64,000 nucleotides of DNA from Clostridia bacterium (lineage in GTDB: Bacteria; Bacillota; Clostridia; Christensenellales; Borkfalkiaceae): positions 8,647-72,646 of the forward strand of contig CAAGAU010000040.1 of assembly GCA_900767885.1 (NCBI GenBank), given 5' to 3'. Below are positions 17,433-24,115 of the stretch, piece after piece; position 1 is the stretch's first letter, and each line of letters begins with the position of its first letter. The notes below the pieces were generated by a model. The model ran no database searches. It saw nothing but the letters and a program-made list of their open reading frames with translations, and had not been told where the DNA came from. A program made the position numbers and the translations under genes.

Positions 17433-18302
17433 ATGAAAATCAGTATAAAAAAAGAAATAACAAGCGTTATTGCAACGCTGATTGCGTCGGCGGTTTCCGC
17501 GGCGGGACTGCATATTTTCGTTTTCGGTAATTCGTTTGCTCCGAGCGGTATAGACGGTATCGCGACTATGCTTCAGGAAGTAACTAAAATCAATGCGGGC
17601 GTGTTCACTTTTCTTCTGAATCTTCCGTTACTTATAACGGCCTGGTTTATTTTAAAGCGAAGATACGTTATATATACGATTTTATTCACGGTTCTGGCGT
17701 CATTGTGGGTTTTAGTGCTTGGCGAGGTGCATTTTTATCAGTATATCGTCCAAACGGATAAGGTCATCGTTGCGATATTTTCGGGGCTTATATTAGGCGT
17801 GAGAACGGGAATAATGCTCAGAATAGGCGCGTCGTCGGGAGGTATAGATATTATTGCCTGCGTCGTGCAGAACAAGTTCAACAGGGACGTTGAAAAGGTA
17901 ATAAGTTTCGTTTGTTACATAATAATAGGCGCGTCGTATTTCGTATATAAAGATCTTACCTGTATTTTGTTGTCGATCGTGCAGATGTTTGTCTTTGAAA
18001 AAACAGTATCTTTCGTATTGAAAGACAGCAGAAACGCAGTCAAATTCGAAATAATCACCAAAGAGCCGGAAAAACTCAAAGACGAAATTATCTACGAGTT
18101 GAAACACGGTGCGACCGTCGTTCGGAGCAAAGGTATGTTTACCGATGAGGAATCGACGATAGTCGTAACGATTGTAAATACTCGTCAGGTCCCGGAATTT
18201 CTGAAATTTTTAAAAACTCGTCCGGATATTTTCGTTTATTATACGGACGTAACGGGCGTAAACGGAAATTTCCGTTGGCGAAAAGACGAAAAAGCAAAAT
18301 AA
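17433..18302 (+). CDS. YitT family membrane protein
   Basis: A 289-residue protein with five to six hydrophobic segments in the first 190 residues (the DUF161/YitT membrane domain, with the typical GNSFAPSGIDGI and GASSGGIDII motifs) followed by a cytoplasmic DUF2179 domain (residues about 205-285, ending in a DVTGVNGNF element). Length and layout are normal. The role of the family is not settled; efflux or regulatory roles have been proposed for individual members. It begins 15 bases after the SGNH hydrolase gene, probably by read-through rather than as part of the glycan pathway. Confidence 0.92.
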   Translation: MKISIKKEITSVIATLIASAVSAAGLHIFVFGNSFAPSGIDGIATMLQEVTKINAGVFTFLLNLPLLITAWFILKRRYVIYTILFTVLASLWVLVLGEVHFYQYIVQTDKVIVAIFSGLILGVRTGIMLRIGASSGGIDIIACVVQNKFNRDVEKVISFVCYIIIGASYFVYKDLTCILLSIVQMFVFEKTVSFVLKDSRNAVKFEIITKEPEKLKDEIIYELKHGATVVRSKGMFTDEESTIVVTIVNTRQVPEFLKFLKTRPDIFVYYTDVTGVNGNFRWRKDEKAK

Positions 18303-18328
18303 AAATATAAATAAGGAGTCGCATAATT

Positions 18329-20071
18329 ATGAGATTAAAAAAAACAGCGATTATTCTGGCGGTATTGATGTTCTGCTTAACCTGCTTTGCGTGTAAGGGC
18401 GGATCAGGCGGCGTAAGCGGCGGGAGTACAGGCAGCGACAGTATAAGCGGCAGCGAGGAAATATCAGACGGATTGAAGGAACTCGATTCCGCAGATCACG
18501 AGCATGAATACATGTATGTAAAAACAGTTGTCGCCACGTGCGACAAAGAGGGCGTAAAAGCGCATTATAAGTGTAAAATATGCGGAATAGACGTTGTTAA
18601 CGTAAAGGGGAAATTTTATGCGGCGTCCGCAAAGTCGCTGGCGACCCCAAAAAAACAACATAGTTTTACAATGGAGGTCGCGGACGAGAAATATCTTGTT
18701 TCCGACGCTACCTACGATATGCCGAGAGTATATAAAAAGTCATGCGTGTGCGGAATGGCCCCGGGCGACGGCGAATACGAAACGTTCACCGCGGGAAAGG
18801 CTCTTAAAGAATATGATAATGCCGATAAATCGCTTTATACGCCGACTTCTTTGACTATGACGCTTTACGACGCCGCGAACTGCGTTTACGGTTTTACCTG
18901 GAATACGAACGATTATCCCGCAATGCCCGTCGTAACGTACAGCGAGAGCGAGTCGTTGAAAAGCGACGCGACGGAGGTTATGGCAAGAACGGAGGAGGCA
19001 AAATCGTTTGCATATTCCTCAAGCGGAGACGTGGCGATAACGTATTACGTTTCTAAAGCGGAAGTAAAATTAAAACCGAATACGGTATACACGTATAAGG
19101 TAGAGGATAAATATTTAGGTACGGCAACCAAAGCCGTAACGATAAAAACGCTTGACGCGACCGCAAACAAAGTTAAATTTTCGCACGTAAGCGATTCTCA
19201 GGCGGGAGACGTTCCGAACGGTACGGGTAAGTATTTCAAAAGCGTGTTAGGCGCGATAGAAAAGGGCGGAAGCGATTTTATTATCCATACGGGCGACGTG
19301 GTCGAGTATTCCAAGTACGAAAGTTTCTGGAAGGAAATGCTGGACGGTAATTTCGATTATTTGTCGAAGATTCCCGTAATGGCAATATCGGGAAACCACG
19401 AAACAACTTATAAAAACGGTAACAACGAAACATATAAGCATTTTAACTATAAAATTCCCGAACAACAGACGGACAAAGGATTTTATTATTCTTTTTCCTA
19501 TGCCGACATCAGATTCGTAATGCTTAATACAAATCTTTTAACGGGCGGATGTCTTACGGACGCACAGTATAAATGGTTGCGGAACGAGCTTTCCGAAAAG
19601 ACGGAAAAGTGGACTATAGTAACGCTTCATAACCCCATATACTCGGTAGGAAAGTGGGGTGCGGACGAAAGCCGTAACGGTATCGCGCTGTCGCTCAGAA
19701 GTCAACTCGGCGATTTGTTTGCCGAAAGCGGCGTAGACGTGGTGTTGCAAGGACACGATCATTGCGTTTCGAGAACGTTCCCGATAGGCAAAAACGGAGT
19801 GCCTGCGACCGAAAAGACAGTTGATATAGGCGGAATTTCGTATATCGAAAATCCCGAAGGCGTTTTATACGTTATGAACGGACCTGCGGGAAATCAGACG
19901 AGGACCGTATTTAAAAACGACGAAACTTTGTACGCGTACGCGATGGGTTCGTCGGTAAGTTCCTGGGCGGATTTTGAAATTGTCGGGGATAATCTTACCG
20001 TTACGGTAAAAACCGCTTATTCGGGCGTTGTAAAAGATATCGTTTCCTGGGGAATAAAAAAATCGGCGTAA
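18329..20071 (+). CDS. Secreted metallophosphoesterase, purple acid phosphatase-like
   Basis: A 580-residue exported protein. The signal peptide ends near Cys22 (CFAC, a poor lipobox), followed by a Gly/Ser linker typical of surface lipoproteins. Residues about 50-100 contain a Cys-pair motif of the type found in extracellular binding modules (CDKEG and CKICG). A fibronectin-III-like domain near 170-275 precedes the calcineurin-like catalytic domain. The metal ligands are visible: SDSQAG, HTGDVVEY, SGNHET and GHDHC. This order is that of purple acid phosphatases, and the likely job is release of phosphate from external phosphoesters. AAGGAG precedes the ATG, and it follows yitT by 26 bases. 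Confidence 0.87.
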   Translation: MRLKKTAIILAVLMFCLTCFACKGGSGGVSGGSTGSDSISGSEEISDGLKELDSADHEHEYMYVKTVVATCDKEGVKAHYKCKICGIDVVNVKGKFYAASAKSLATPKKQHSFTMEVADEKYLVSDATYDMPRVYKKSCVCGMAPGDGEYETFTAGKALKEYDNADKSLYTPTSLTMTLYDAANCVYGFTWNTNDYPAMPVVTYSESESLKSDATEVMARTEEAKSFAYSSSGDVAITYYVSKAEVKLKPNTVYTYKVEDKYLGTATKAVTIKTLDATANKVKFSHVSDSQAGDVPNGTGKYFKSVLGAIEKGGSDFIIHTGDVVEYSKYESFWKEMLDGNFDYLSKIPVMAISGNHETTYKNGNNETYKHFNYKIPEQQTDKGFYYSFSYADIRFVMLNTNLLTGGCLTDAQYKWLRNELSEKTEKWTIVTLHNPIYSVGKWGADESRNGIALSLRSQLGDLFAESGVDVVLQGHDHCVSRTFPIGKNGVPATEKTVDIGGISYIENPEGVLYVMNGPAGNQTRTVFKNDETLYAYAMGSSVSSWADFEIVGDNLTVTVKTAYSGVVKDIVSWGIKKSA

Positions 20072-20170
20072 CGCTTACGAGAACTTTCGGTCGGCAGACA
20101 AAACGCACGATATATCTTATTCAACCGAGAAATCAAGTGCTGTTGATAGAATAACTTCATATTATGAGTT

Positions 20171-20205
20171 AAGGCGATAGAACGTTGTTTCTACCGCCTT
20201 TTTAC
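20171..20205 (+). terminator. Terminator after the phosphoesterase gene
   Basis: The arms AAGGCG-x-TAGAA and TTCTA-x-CGCCTT (20171-20182 and 20189-20200) form a stem with one mismatch, followed by TTTT. Confidence 0.65.
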
Positions 20206-20298
20206 GACAGGCAAACAGGAATTTCTGTTTGAAATATTCCTGACAAAATTTTAAGCTTGCAGCATATTTAATTTTTTTGAAAAAAGGGTGAAAATAAG

Positions 20299-20327
20299 TT
20301 GACATAAGTTCGGCAGTGTGCTATGAT
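20299..20327 (+). promoter_or_regulatory. Sigma-A promoter of the uracil permease gene
   Basis: A perfect -35 TTGACA (20299-20304), a 17-base spacer and TATGAT (20322-20327). Transcription should start near 20334, which is exactly where the PyrR-type leader begins. Confidence 0.85.
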
Positions 20328-20336
20328 ATTCGCGAT

Positions 20337-20437
20337 AAAATCTTTAAGGCGATACAGAGATGTCGGCAAGAACGGTTATTTTATTACTATGCGTAAGTAT
20401 GATAACGCCTTGTCGCTCTGCGGCAAGGCGTTTTTTT
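20337..20437 (+). promoter_or_regulatory. PyrR-type transcription attenuator in the uracil permease leader
   Basis: A hairpin CGATA / TGTCG (20350-20354 and 20361-20365) presents the hexaloop CAGAGA (20355-20360), the loop recognised by PyrR in Bacillus pyr leaders. It has a purine-rich side bulge (GCAAGAA) and a lower AAAAT/ATTTT stem. Downstream is a strong terminator: a 13-bp stem (20404-20416 and 20420-20432) with a TCT loop and seven T's. An antiterminator is possible by pairing CAGAG (20355-20359) with CTCTG (20416-20420) and GGCAAG (20365-20370) with CTTGTC (20409-20414), so PyrR-UMP binding would favour termination. The rest of 20072-20493 holds only the upstream terminator and the promoter. 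Confidence 0.78.
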
Positions 20438-20493
20438 CACGATAGTCTTAACGTCCGTAAGATTTTTCAAAAAAAATTTTTAAGGAGAGAGTT

Positions 20494-21942
20494 ATGCAAC
20501 TCACTTACGGTATCAAAGACAGACCTAAGTTTGGTAAAAACCTCGTTTTTGCCTTCCAGCAAATGATCGCCATCATGGCGGCAACCTTACTCGTTCCCAT
20601 CCTCGTATCGTCGGTCGGACTTAAATGCGATCCCGCCGCGGCGTTGTTCGGCGCGGGCGCAGGTTCGATAGTTTATCTCTTGTTCACGAGATTCAAAAGC
20701 CCCGTGTTCCTCGGTTCGTCCTTCACGTTCCTCGGCGCGCTTCAGGCGGCTGCCACTCAGAACTACGGCTACTGGGGTCTTATAATCGGCGTAACCTTTG
20801 CGGGCCTCGTATACGTCGTAATCGCGCTCGTTATCAGATTCGTCGGTGCGGGCTGGATAAAGAAACTTCTTCCTCACGTTATAATAGGACCCGTTCTTGC
20901 GATAATAGGTCTTTCGCTTTCGGGTACGGCGGGCAGTTGGATGATGACCAACGGCGGCGCAAACTACAGCCTCTGGTACATTCTCGTAGGTTTGGTTACC
21001 TTCATAGCGATAGTAATCGCCTCGGTAAAAGGCAAGGGAATGGTTAAACTCATTCCGTTCATAGTCGGCATAGGCGCGGGTCTTGTTTTTGCGATAATAA
21101 TAACGCTCTTCGGCTATATAAACGACAGCGCGTTCTGCATGAACATGAGAATAGTCGATTTCACTCCCATCAAAGAGTGCTTCAGCCCCATAAGATTCCA
21201 GAGTTTCTTCGATTATCCTAAATTTACCTTCCTCGAGGCTATCCGTACCAACGGTCAGTACACGCTCGACGGAGCGGCGGTCGGCAACCTTGCGGTACTC
21301 TTCGTACCTATCGCGGTTGTAGAACTTGCTCAACACATATCCGACCACGAAAACCTTTCCAACATAGTCGAAAAAGACCTTCTCGAAGATCCCGGTCTTC
21401 ATAACACCCTCCTCGGCGACGGCGTAGGTTCTATCGTCGGCTCGTTATTCGGCGGTTGCGCAAACACGACTTACGGCGAATCGATAAGTTGCGTCGCGCT
21501 CTCCAAAGACGCTTCGACCTCGACCATACTCCTTACGGGCGTTATGTGTATGGTAGTATCCTTCATCTCGCCCTTCGTAGCGATAATCAACATGCTCCCC
21601 AAATGCGTAATGGGCGGCGCGTGCATAGCGATGTACGGTTTCATCTCGGTAAGCGGACTTCAGATGCTTAAAGACGTAGACCTTTCCGACAACAGAAACC
21701 TCTACCCCGTTGCGGCGATACTCGTTATAGGTATAGGCGGCGTAGTGCTTAACTTCGGTAAAAACGCGCTTACGGGCGGCGCGCTCATACAGGTAACCTC
21801 GCTTGCTCTTGCGATGTTCGTAGGTATAATCGTAAACGCGATAACCCACAGCGGCAAGGACAAAGTAGACAACGGTGCGATTCAGGAACAAGTTCCCGAT
21901 ATGGCGTTTGAAGGCGAAAACGACCAAAAGGCAGCCGAATAA
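20494..21942 (+). CDS. uraA: Uracil permease (nucleobase:cation symporter-2 family)
   Basis: A 482-residue integral membrane protein of the NCS2/UraA family, with about 14 hydrophobic segments. It starts with the typical FAFQQMIAIMAATLLVP helix, carries VVELAQHISDHENL (the conserved substrate-site Glu in transmembrane helix 8) and the LLGDGVGSIVGSLFGG-NTTYGES motif of helix 10. It imports uracil with protons. AAGGAGAG stands just before the ATG. The PyrR-type attenuator upstream and the upp genes downstream support uracil over xanthine as the main substrate. The charged tail after residue 450 (KDKVDNGAIQEQ) is a cytoplasmic end. Confidence 0.93.
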   Translation: MQLTYGIKDRPKFGKNLVFAFQQMIAIMAATLLVPILVSSVGLKCDPAAALFGAGAGSIVYLLFTRFKSPVFLGSSFTFLGALQAAATQNYGYWGLIIGVTFAGLVYVVIALVIRFVGAGWIKKLLPHVIIGPVLAIIGLSLSGTAGSWMMTNGGANYSLWYILVGLVTFIAIVIASVKGKGMVKLIPFIVGIGAGLVFAIIITLFGYINDSAFCMNMRIVDFTPIKECFSPIRFQSFFDYPKFTFLEAIRTNGQYTLDGAAVGNLAVLFVPIAVVELAQHISDHENLSNIVEKDLLEDPGLHNTLLGDGVGSIVGSLFGGCANTTYGESISCVALSKDASTSTILLTGVMCMVVSFISPFVAIINMLPKCVMGGACIAMYGFISVSGLQMLKDVDLSDNRNLYPVAAILVIGIGGVVLNFGKNALTGGALIQVTSLALAMFVGIIVNAITHSGKDKVDNGAIQEQVPDMAFEGENDQKAAE

Positions 21943-21953
21943 CAAGTAAATTG

Positions 21954-21984
21954 ACCGCCGCAAAAATTGCGGCGGTTTTTTTTG
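21954..21984 (+). terminator. Terminator after the uracil permease gene
   Basis: A 10-bp stem ACCGCCGCAA / TTGCGGCGGT with an AAA loop followed by a run of T's. Confidence 0.93.
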
Positions 21985-21993
21985 CATAAATTA

Positions 21994-22022
21994 TTGAAAA
22001 TAAAATTTAAAAGTGGTATAAT
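21994..22022 (+). promoter_or_regulatory. Promoter of the first upp gene
   Basis: TTGAAA (21994-21999), 17-base spacer, TATAAT (22017-22022) preceded by a TGG-type extended -10. The first upp gene is therefore transcribed separately from the permease. Confidence 0.75.
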
Positions 22023-22071
22023 ACGATACGGTAAGCCTTGCGAGCCGCATTAAAAAAGAGAGGCATATATT

Positions 22072-22713
22072 ATGGAAGATTATATGAAGAACGTAACTAT
22101 TTTAAATCACCCGCTTATAGCGCATAAGATAACTCACCTTTGCGACGTAACGACCAACACGAAAGAATTTCGCGAGATAGTTTCCGAAATCGCAATGCTT
22201 ATGGGTTACGAGGCGTTCAGAGATTTACCGACGGAGGACGTCGAAATTCAGGCACCGCTTTCAAAATTCAAATCTCCCGTAGTGGTAGAGCCTATCGCGA
22301 TAGTTCCCATTTTAAGGGCAGGACTCGGTATGGTAGACGGACTTACCGCGCTTTTCCCCACGGCTAAAATAGGGCATATAGGTCTGTATCGCGACGAGGA
22401 AACCCTCGAGCCGCACGAATATTATTGTAAACTGCCCAAAGACTGCATAGACGGCACCTGCATTGTCGTAGACCCCGCGCTCGCAACCGGCGGCTCGGCA
22501 AAGGCGGCAATCGACTTTATAAAGGAAAGAGGATATAAAAAGATTAAACTTCTTTCGCTCATTGCCGCGCCCGAAGGCGTTAAAAGAGTTGCCACCGCGC
22601 ACCCCGACGTGCAGATTTACGTGGCGCATTACGCAAACGCTCCGCTTAACGAACACGGCTATATAGTAACGGCGTTCGGCGACGCGGGCGACCGTATATT
22701 CGGTACGAAATAA
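22072..22713 (+). CDS. upp: Uracil phosphoribosyltransferase, paralogue 1
   Basis: A 213-residue cytoplasmic enzyme that makes UMP from uracil and PRPP. The PRPP loop is intact ([12 protein letters not shown]), as is the [11 protein letters not shown] block. The uracil-side segment differs from the usual form: most Upp proteins, including the second copy here, have P-G-L directly before GDAGDR, while this one has T-A-F. Nucleobase specificity could therefore be shifted. It has a second possible ATG at 22084; GAGAGG lies about 8 bases before the ATG at 22072. It shares about half its residues with the copy at 23256. Confidence 0.92.
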   Translation: MEDYMKNVTILNHPLIAHKITHLCDVTTNTKEFREIVSEIAMLMGYEAFRDLPTEDVEIQAPLSKFKSPVVVEPIAIVPILRAGLGMVDGLTALFPTAKIGHIGLYRDEETLEPHEYYCKLPKDCIDGTCIVVDPALATGGSAKAAIDFIKERGYKKIKLLSLIAAPEGVKRVATAHPDVQIYVAHYANAPLNEHGYIVTAFGDAGDRIFGTK

Positions 22714-22722
22714 TAAAAAAAC

Positions 22723-22757
22723 TGCCCTTGCGCGGCACTCAATGCCGCGCAAGGGCA
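22723..22757. terminator. Bidirectional terminator between upp and the DUF523 gene
   Basis: A 15-bp perfect stem (22723-22737 and 22743-22757) with a 5-base loop stands between convergent genes. A's on the upp side give a T tract for the minus-strand gene. Confidence 0.85.
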
Positions 22758-22772
22758 ATCGTTAAATAAATA

Positions 22773-23192
22773 TTAAAGTTCGTTCTCGGTCAACACGGTA
22801 AAGCCTGCCGCCAAAAGTTTTTCGGTTGTCAAGCCGTTGCCTTTGACCTTACCGCCCGTAAAAGTACCGTCGTAAATAACGCCTTTCCCGCAGGAAGGAC
22901 TGTTTGCTTTAAGTACGCAATAGTCCACCGTGTTGGCTTTGGCTATCTCCACGGCGAAATCCGCGCCGCGGGTATATTCTTCGGTTACGTCGACGCCCGC
23001 GCTCGATATAATTTTATCGCCCACGCGTTCGGCGGGGTTGCGGGGAGTGGAAAGTCCGCCGAGTTGCTCGGGACAAACGGGAATGAGTACGGCGTTTTTA
23101 CCGAGTTCGGCTAATTTTTCGTTGAAACAGTCGTCGCCTTTATAGCGGCATTTGTTGCCGTAAAGGCACGCGCTTACCAAAATTTTTTTCAT
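22773..23192 (-). CDS. DUF523 family protein, possible thiouracil desulfidase (TudS-like)
   Basis: A 139-residue cytoplasmic protein covering the complete DUF523 domain. Three conserved cysteines are present, Cys9 (SACLYG), Cys40 (PVCPE) and Cys101 (SPSCGKG); in the characterised member TudS such cysteines hold a [4Fe-4S] cluster that removes sulfur from 2-thiouracil to give uracil. Cys15 and Cys22 are additional. The gene lies on the opposite strand between two uracil phosphoribosyltransferase genes and downstream of a uracil permease, which fits a role in making thiolated uracil usable. DUF523 is broad, so the substrate remains an inference. GGAG precedes the start. Confidence 0.85.
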   Translation of the reverse strand: MKKILVSACLYGNKCRYKGDDCFNEKLAELGKNAVLIPVCPEQLGGLSTPRNPAERVGDKIISSAGVDVTEEYTRGADFAVEIAKANTVDYCVLKANSPSCGKGVIYDGTFTGGKVKGNGLTTEKLLAAGFTVLTENEL

Positions 23193-23255
23193 AGTAAAAT
23201 CTCCGTTGTTATTTTAACATAACGCGGCAAAAAAATCAATTAAAAGGAGAGAAAA

Positions 23256-23894
23256 ATGAATAACTATCCTAACGTGCATATCCTCGATCACCCCCTTATA
23301 AGACATAAGGTTGCCATAATCAGGGATAAGGAAACTACTACCAAACAATTCCGCGAGGTAATAAGCGAAATAGCCACGCTTATGGCTTTCGAGGCGTTCA
23401 AGGACGTACCCACTCAAAAAATCGTCGTGGAAACGCCGCTCGAAACCGTAGAGCAAACCGTGGTAAAGGAAAATTCCATAGCCATAGTACCCATTTTAAG
23501 AGCGGGTCTCGGTATGGTGGACGGTATACTTTCGCTTTTCCCCGCCGCAAAGGTAGGGCATATAGGTATGTACCGTAACGAAGAAACCCTCGAACCGCAG
23601 GAATATTATTGCAAACTTCCCGTGGGGATAGATAATAAAGTCGTTATGCTGGTAGACCCCATGCTTGCCACGGGCGGCAGCGCGTGCGACGCGATTACTC
23701 TTTTGAAAAAGCGCGGCTGCAAACATATAAAATTCCTTGCCATAATCGGCGCGCCCGAGGGCGTAGAGAAAGTTCACGCCGAACACCCCGACGTAGAAGT
23801 TTACGTTTCCACGCTCGACAGATGTCTTAACGAGAACGGATATATCCTTCCCGGACTCGGCGACGCGGGCGATCGTATATTCGGTACTAAATAA
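23256..23894 (+). CDS. upp: Uracil phosphoribosyltransferase, paralogue 2 (canonical)
   Basis: A 212-residue UMP-forming salvage enzyme with all family motifs in standard form: [11 protein letters not shown], the PRPP loop LVDPMLATGGSA, and the uracil-binding ILPGLGDAGDR segment. AAGGAGAG lies 7 bases before the ATG. It is the closer match to the housekeeping Upp of Bacillota. Having two complete copies within 1.2 kb is unusual; the copies have diverged well past recent duplication. No clear promoter is seen in the 63-base gap to the divergent DUF523 gene. Confidence 0.95.
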   Translation: MNNYPNVHILDHPLIRHKVAIIRDKETTTKQFREVISEIATLMAFEAFKDVPTQKIVVETPLETVEQTVVKENSIAIVPILRAGLGMVDGILSLFPAAKVGHIGMYRNEETLEPQEYYCKLPVGIDNKVVMLVDPMLATGGSACDAITLLKKRGCKHIKFLAIIGAPEGVEKVHAEHPDVEVYVSTLDRCLNENGYILPGLGDAGDRIFGTK

Positions 23895-23908
23895 AACAAT
23901 AAAAAGAA

Positions 23909-23952
23909 AAGCGTCCGCAGAAGGCAAAATGCCGTCCGCGGACGCTTTTTAT
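23909..23952 (+). terminator. Terminator after the second upp gene
   Basis: AAGCGTCCGC (23909-23918) pairs with GCGGACGCTT (23938-23947), followed by a T run; an inner GGCA/TGCC pair extends the stem. Confidence 0.9.
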
Positions 23953-24045
23953 ATACTTATCCGGCAGTTCGGGCGCGTTTACAAGCCTATTTTTGCCTTT
24001 TCAACCTATGGTTGAGCAAATCAACTTATCGTTTAGGGTATACGC

Positions 24046-24074
24046 TTGCTCCCGAAACGGAACGGCGTTATAAT
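24046..24074 (+). promoter_or_regulatory. Promoter of the repeat lipoprotein gene
   Basis: TTGCTC (24046-24051), a 17-base spacer and a perfect TATAAT (24069-24074). A CCCC/GGGG mini-hairpin sits in the short leader just before AAGGAGA. Confidence 0.65.
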
Positions 24075-24115
24075 TGAAAAAGAAAAAGCCCCTTCGTCGG
24101 GGAAAGGAGAATAAT

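Noticed and set aside
20171..20205. GTTTCTACC, a core string of purine riboswitches, near the nucleobase permease
   Set aside because: The bases form a simple stem with AAGGCG-x-TAGAA and end in T's; the other conserved riboswitch strings and the P1 stem are absent, and the permease leader is of PyrR type.
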